This document shows, one piece after another, positions 61,083 to 64,000 of a stretch of 64,000 bases of DNA. Made by a program: the position numbers and the translations under genes. The DNA lies in assembly GCF_905397435.1 (NCBI RefSeq), contig NZ_CAJPVI010000013.1, positions 1-64,000 on the forward strand. Reading direction: 5' to 3'. This stretch comes from Cupriavidus numazuensis. Its GTDB lineage: Bacteria; Pseudomonadota; Gammaproteobacteria; Burkholderiales; Burkholderiaceae. How positions within the stretch are numbered: position 1 is the stretch's first letter; every line of letters begins with the position of its first letter. Below the pieces are notes generated by a model that worked only from the letters and a program-made list of their open reading frames with translations, made no database searches and was not told the DNA's origin.

Positions 61083-62345
61083 TCAGACGATGCCGCCGGC
61101 GCGCAATGCGTCGACCTGCCGCGTATCAAGGTGCAGCCAGTCGCGCAGCACCGCATCCGTATGCTCTCCGAGCCGGGGCGGCACGCCCGCATCCGGCTCG
61201 GGTACGTCCGACATCTTGATCGGGTTGCCGACCACCTGCACGGGGCCCCACACCGGGTCCTGGATTGTCATCAGCATCTCGCGCGCGGCGACATGCGGGC
61301 AGTCGAACAGGTCGGCCACGTCATTGACCACCGACGCCGGCACGCCGCCCTCGCGCAGCAGGTCCACGGCCTGCGCGCGCGTGCGCGTCGCGAGCCACGC
61401 GTCGATATGCGGATCCAGCGCGGCACTGTGCTGGCGGCGGGCGATGCCATCGGCAAAGCGCGGGTCGTCCACCAGTTCGGGCTTGCCGATCACCTCGCAG
61501 AAGCGGCGCCAGATATGCTCGCCGAGCACCGCGATGACGATATGGCCGTCGCTGGCGCGGAATGGGCCGAACGGCGCCGTCACCGCGGGCAGCCCCGGTG
61601 GCAGCGGCTTGCGCAAGGCCGAGTACATGGTGACCGAGATCTCGTTCTGGACCAGCGAGGCGTCGTACAGCGAGATGTCCACCTTCTTCCCGCGCCCGGT
61701 GCGCTCGCGCTGGTACAGAGCCAGCAGCGCGCCCTGCGCGGCGAGGATGCCGCCCTGCAGGTCGGTCATCGAGAAGCCAAGGTAGGTCGGCCGATCGTCG
61801 TGCCGCTCGGGCCGGTACATGAGGCCGCTGAGCGCCTGGCCGACGATGTCGAGGGCAGGGTAGTCGGTGTACGGGCTCGGCTTCACATCGGTGTGGCCAA
61901 AGCCTGAGACGGCGACATAGATCAGGCGCGGGTTGCGCGCGCGCAGGACGTCGTAGCCGACGCCGAGGCGGTCCATCACGCCGGGGCGCAGGTTCTCGAG
62001 CACGATGTCGGCCTTGTCCGCCAGTTCAAGGAAGAGCCGCTTGCCCTCGGCCTGCTTGAGGTCCAGCGTCAGGCTCTTCTTGTTGCGGTTGGCACGCAGG
62101 AATGACAGCGCGTGCGGGCTGCCGTCCTCCGCCGTCCTGACGGGGCTGGTGCTGCGCGCGAAGTCGCCGCCGGCCGGCGCTTCGACCTTGATGACTTCTG
62201 CGCCCGCGTCGGCGAGCCACATGGATGCGAACGGGCCCGCGACGAAGTTCTCCACGGCCAGCACGCGCACGCCCTGGAGCGGTCGGTCGGGTGTGGAGCA
62301 AGGGTCCTGCGTGGCCGCCGTGGCGCGGCCGGATTCGGTGTTCAA
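61083..62345 (-). CDS. CaiB/BaiF-family CoA transferase
   Basis: A 420-aa family III CoA transferase with an N-terminal extension of about 20 residues. The fold starts GVRVLAVENFVAGPFASMWLADAGAEVIKVE; catalytic Asp195 lies in LGFSMTDLQGGILA. The start is TTG 62345, six bases after AAGGAG (minus strand), since an ATG at 62420 would lie within the -35 of the promoter and upstream of the predicted transcript. It is the first gene after promoter copy D and the third family III protein in the cluster; its substrate pair is unknown. Confidence 0.9.
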   Translation of the reverse strand: MNTESGRATAATQDPCSTPDRPLQGVRVLAVENFVAGPFASMWLADAGAEVIKVEAPAGGDFARSTSPVRTAEDGSPHALSFLRANRNKKSLTLDLKQAEGKRLFLELADKADIVLENLRPGVMDRLGVGYDVLRARNPRLIYVAVSGFGHTDVKPSPYTDYPALDIVGQALSGLMYRPERHDDRPTYLGFSMTDLQGGILAAQGALLALYQRERTGRGKKVDISLYDASLVQNEISVTMYSALRKPLPPGLPAVTAPFGPFRASDGHIVIAVLGEHIWRRFCEVIGKPELVDDPRFADGIARRQHSAALDPHIDAWLATRTRAQAVDLLREGGVPASVVNDVADLFDCPHVAAREMLMTIQDPVWGPVQVVGNPIKMSDVPEPDAGVPPRLGEHTDAVLRDWLHLDTRQVDALRAGGIV

Positions 62346-62383
62346 GGCTGTCTCCTTTGCATCTTCCGTATGGGTCTGATGAA

Positions 62384-62438
62384 AGGGTAGAGCGACCCAG
62401 CCGTGCGTCCAACTTGCCATTTTCGAAGCGGCAGTTCG
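62384..62438 (-). promoter_or_regulatory. Repeated 55-bp promoter/operator module, copy D (CoA transferase-SDR operon)
   Basis: Read on the minus strand: CGAA-N7-TTCG (62438-62424), AAAATGGCAAG, TTGGAC (-35, 62412-62407), 17 bp, TACCCT (-10, 62389-62384). The predicted start near 62377 gives a 32-nt leader to the TTG of the CoA transferase gene. Confidence 0.82.
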
Positions 62439-62458
62439 GACGAACCGAAATGGACGAA

Positions 62459-62491
62459 CCGGAGCGGGCGGCGGACATTCGCCCGCTCCGG
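62459..62491 (-). terminator. Hairpin ending the hydrolase-side transcript
   Basis: CCGGAGCGGGC (62459-62469) and GCCCGCTCCGG (62481-62491) form eleven pairs around an 11-base loop, between the ECH-like remnant and promoter D. The minus-strand side is followed by TTCGTCCATTTC, only moderately T-rich. Confidence 0.5.
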
Positions 62492-62504
62492 ACGGCCGCC
62501 ACCG

Positions 62505-62594
62505 TCAGGCAGGCACGATGGTCTTTGGCTCGATGAAGGCGGTCAGTCCTTCCACACCGCCCTCGAGCCTGAGTTCGATAGTTTGGTCCGTCAT
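62505..62594 (-). pseudogene. 29-codon relic, resembling an internally deleted enoyl-CoA hydratase
   Basis: ATG 62594 to TGA 62505 encodes 29 residues. The first 14 (MTDQTIELRLEGGV) look like the N-terminus of an enoyl-CoA hydratase, and the rest (EGLTAFIEPKTIVPA) look like the C-terminal helix and tail of the same family, as if the middle 230 codons had been deleted in frame. The match is by eye and the sequence is short. It lies 16 bp behind the hydrolase gene on the same strand, where an operon partner would be expected. Confidence 0.45.
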
Positions 62595-62610
62595 GGCTTG
62601 GATCTCTGTA

Positions 62611-63531
62611 TCAGAGATGCTCCCTGTAGAACGGAATCAGCTTGTCCAGCGCCTTGCGCACGGGCTCGGGCTTGTCGTACAGGTCGTAGTGCGACCAGCC
62701 GTCCAGCACGACGAGTTCCTTCTTCGCCGAGCGTGCGCGGCCAACGATCTCGCAGCCGTCGCGGTAGGCGCCGAAGGCACCTACCTTGTCGCCGACCACC
62801 ACCATCAGCGGCTGCGTCAGCAGGACCTCGGCCAGGTGGAAGGCGTCCCATCCGACCGCGGCGCCCTGGTGGGAGAACAGCGAGCGGTTGGCGCCATGCG
62901 GCTTTTGCCCGCGGGGCGTGCGGTAGTACTCGGTGGCCTCGTAGACGTCGATCTCTGTCAGCCCGCGCTGCTTCGCTTCCTCGGGCGACGGCGGCAGCAG
63001 ATCGTCCACGCGCAGCGCGGTGCCACGTGCCTCGGCGGTGCGCTGCTGCGCCATCGCCTCCAGCGCGCCGATCGGATCGTAGCCGCTGAAGCCCTCGCGC
63101 ATCAGCCGGCCGTAGTTGACGCCGGTGATGGTGCCCACGGCGCGGATGCGGCGCTCCGTCATGGCGGCATTGATGGAGTAGCCGCCACCGCCGCAGATGC
63201 CGAGTACGCCGATGCGGTGGTCGTCCACATAGTCGAGCGTGACAAGGTAGTCAGCGACAACGCGGAAGTCCTCCACACGTAGCGTGGGATCCTCGATATA
63301 GCGCGGCTCGCCGCCGCTGGCGCCCTGGAAGCTGGCGTCGAACGCGATTACGACGAAGCCGGCTTCGGCGAGCGCGGTGCCGTAGACGTTGCCCGAGGTC
63401 TGCTCCTTGCAACTGCCGATCGGATGGGCACTGATGATGGCGGGATACTTCTTCTTCTCGTCGAAGTCCGGCGGGAAGTGGAGGTCGGCGGAGATATGCC
63501 AGGACTGATGCGGGATGCTGACGGTTTTCAT
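62611..63531 (-). CDS. Alpha/beta hydrolase with a Cys nucleophile
   Basis: A 306-aa alpha/beta hydrolase. The nucleophile elbow is GICGGGGYS with Cys113 in place of Ser, as in dienelactone hydrolases; the oxyanion region is IISAHPIGSCKEQ and the catalytic His is in DGWSHYDLYD near the C-terminus. It may open a lactone or cleave a thioester or ester. ATG 63531 overlaps the stop of the MFS remnant as ATGA, so it was once translated from a bicistronic operon. With the broken promoter copy E upstream, its present expression is uncertain. Confidence 0.87.
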   Translation of the reverse strand: MKTVSIPHQSWHISADLHFPPDFDEKKKYPAIISAHPIGSCKEQTSGNVYGTALAEAGFVVIAFDASFQGASGGEPRYIEDPTLRVEDFRVVADYLVTLDYVDDHRIGVLGICGGGGYSINAAMTERRIRAVGTITGVNYGRLMREGFSGYDPIGALEAMAQQRTAEARGTALRVDDLLPPSPEEAKQRGLTEIDVYEATEYYRTPRGQKPHGANRSLFSHQGAAVGWDAFHLAEVLLTQPLMVVVGDKVGAFGAYRDGCEIVGRARSAKKELVVLDGWSHYDLYDKPEPVRKALDKLIPFYREHL

Positions 63532-63695
63532 GGTTCTGCCTCGTTGCATAGAGGGTTGCAGGCTTGGTCGGCGGTACTGTACTTCGCGCGTGGCGCGTCG
63601 GGTTCCGGTGGCGGCTTCGGGATCAGCGGCACGAGCAGGATGGCGACGGCGGCTGGCACGACGAACGCATAGAAGTTCCAGTGTAGAGGCCGTTT
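63528..63695 (-). pseudogene. C-terminal 55 codons of an MFS transporter (truncated relic)
   Basis: The frame ends NEAEP-TGA at 63528. Upstream it reads HWNFYAFVVPAAVAILLVPLIP, a hydrophobic segment like the last membrane helix of aromatic-acid-type MFS transporters, then a polar Pro-rich tail. All other helices are missing, and non-coding sequence with half a promoter begins just upstream near 63713. The stop overlaps the hydrolase ATG by ATGA, as expected for an intact operon partner that lost its 5' part. Confidence 0.65.
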
Positions 63696-63712
63696 CGGGC
63701 CTGCCGGTGCCG

Positions 63713-63744
63713 AACGCACTGACGTTTCTCGAAGCGGCGATTCG
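63713..63744 (-). promoter_or_regulatory. Broken copy E of the repeated promoter module
   Basis: On the minus strand CGAA-N7-TTCG (63744-63730) is followed by AGAAACGTCAG and TGCGTT at the -35 position; the -10 at 17 bp is missing (AAACGG). Identity with copy B stays high up to this point, then is replaced by transporter coding sequence. It marks a deletion junction. Confidence 0.6.
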
Positions 63745-63779
63745 GTGGCGATGAACCTGCCGGCGGGCTTCGATGCGCA

Positions 63780-63834
63780 CGAACCAGCGCTTCGGAAAAG
63801 GCCAGTTGGCGCGCACAACCGGAGTGCCTACGCT
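63780..63834 (+). promoter_or_regulatory. Repeated 55-bp promoter/operator module, copy C (plus strand, right edge)
   Basis: CGAA-N7-TTCG at 63780-63794, GAAAAGGCCAG, TTGGCG (-35) at 63806-63811, 17 bp, TACGCT (-10) at 63829-63834. The predicted start is near 63841. No gene follows inside the window, so its target lies to the right or is an RNA. Copies C and A remain alike for some 60 further bases. Confidence 0.8.
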
Positions 63835-63971
63835 TCGATGCATGGCGGCCCACGGGAATGCCTGGCAGCAGGAGAGCGCACATGGCATCGCATTGCCTGT
63901 CCGCGCCTGATTTTCCAGAGTACGGAACATCTGCCGCCGATGTATTGAGCGCCCCCGCGCCGCCCCGTGTA

Positions 63972-63990
63972 ATGGGGCCTGTCACCCCAT
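63972..63990 (+). terminator. Terminator-like hairpin at the right edge
   Basis: ATGGGG-CCTGTCA-CCCCAT forms six pairs, followed by CATTTTC. It could end a short RNA from copy C about 155 nt long, or belong to a leader of the next gene; the window ends too soon to decide. Confidence 0.35.
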
Positions 63991-64000
63991 CATTTTCAGG

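Noticed and set aside
62346-62420. ATG 62420 as start of the CoA transferase
   Set aside because: It lies in the promoter, upstream of the predicted transcript start; TTG 62345 with AAGGAG fits better.
52012-63834. The four 55-bp repeats as transposon ends or attachment sites
   Set aside because: They are always 5' of genes in gene orientation, contain a fitting -35/-10 at 17 bp, have unrelated spacer sequences, and no transposase or target duplication is near.

Overview
The window is high-GC DNA from a betaproteobacterium of the Burkholderiaceae, most likely Cupriavidus or close kin (Ralstonia). This rests on three things: the conserved block rpsB-tsf-pyrH-frr-uppS-cdsA-dxr-rseP-bamA-skp-lpxD-fabZ-lpxA-lpxB-rnhB, a QueE with the CX14CX2C cluster motif, and a Bug-type periplasmic binding protein next to CaiB-family CoA transferases. 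The species is inferred. No rRNA, tRNA, CRISPR array, phage or insertion sequence was recognised.

1-4.2 kb (minus strand): map, glnD and the 5' part of a probable pseudouridine synthase whose disordered N-terminus carries a 126-bp tandem repeat. 4.4-20.7 kb (plus strand): a long housekeeping block for translation (rpsB, tsf, frr), UMP kinase, undecaprenyl-PP and phospholipid precursors, the MEP pathway (dxr), envelope proteolysis (rseP), outer-membrane assembly (bamA, skp), lipid A synthesis (lpxD, fabZ, lpxA, lpxB), rnhB and an RNA methyltransferase. 20.7-24.3 kb: divergent ppsR and ppsA with a long structured leader. 24.4-32.8 kb: nfeD-qmcA, smpB opposite ratA-rnfH, a DUF4124 protein, an EamA transporter, then guaB-membrane protein-guaA.

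32.9-45.2 kb: a ParE/Phd toxin-antitoxin pair, a ligase-associated helicase with its partner PdeM (no ligase or exonuclease beside them), small conserved proteins, an MFS exporter, queE-queD-tadA-ldcA and an ABC-F ATPase. 45.4-51.9 kb: an aldehyde dehydrogenase, an N-terminal-nucleophile acylase, a class-I amidotransferase with a MOSC protein, DUF1289 and a PaaI-type thioesterase.

52-64 kb is an accessory catabolic region: a LysR regulator; a seven-gene plus-strand operon (acyl-CoA dehydrogenase, MaoC-like protein, thiolase-fold protein without the thiolase Cys and His, DUF35 Zn-ribbon/OB protein, Bug binding protein, CaiB-type CoA transferase, alpha-methylacyl-CoA racemase); and minus-strand operons with another CoA transferase, an SDR and an alpha/beta hydrolase. 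The most striking signal is a 55-bp promoter/operator module repeated four times with invariant geometry (CGAA-N7-TTCG dyad, GGCCAG-TTGG -35 region, 17-bp spacer, TACnCT -10). It lies ahead of the LysR gene, both CoA-processing operons and the plus strand at the right edge. A fifth, broken copy is fused to the last 55 codons of a lost MFS transporter, and a 29-codon relic resembling an enoyl-CoA hydratase follows the hydrolase, so part of this regulon is decaying. The enzymes suggest CoA-ester degradation of a branched or ring-bearing acid, possibly with a retro-aldol cleavage of the Ltp2-DUF35 type; the substrate cannot be read from sequence.
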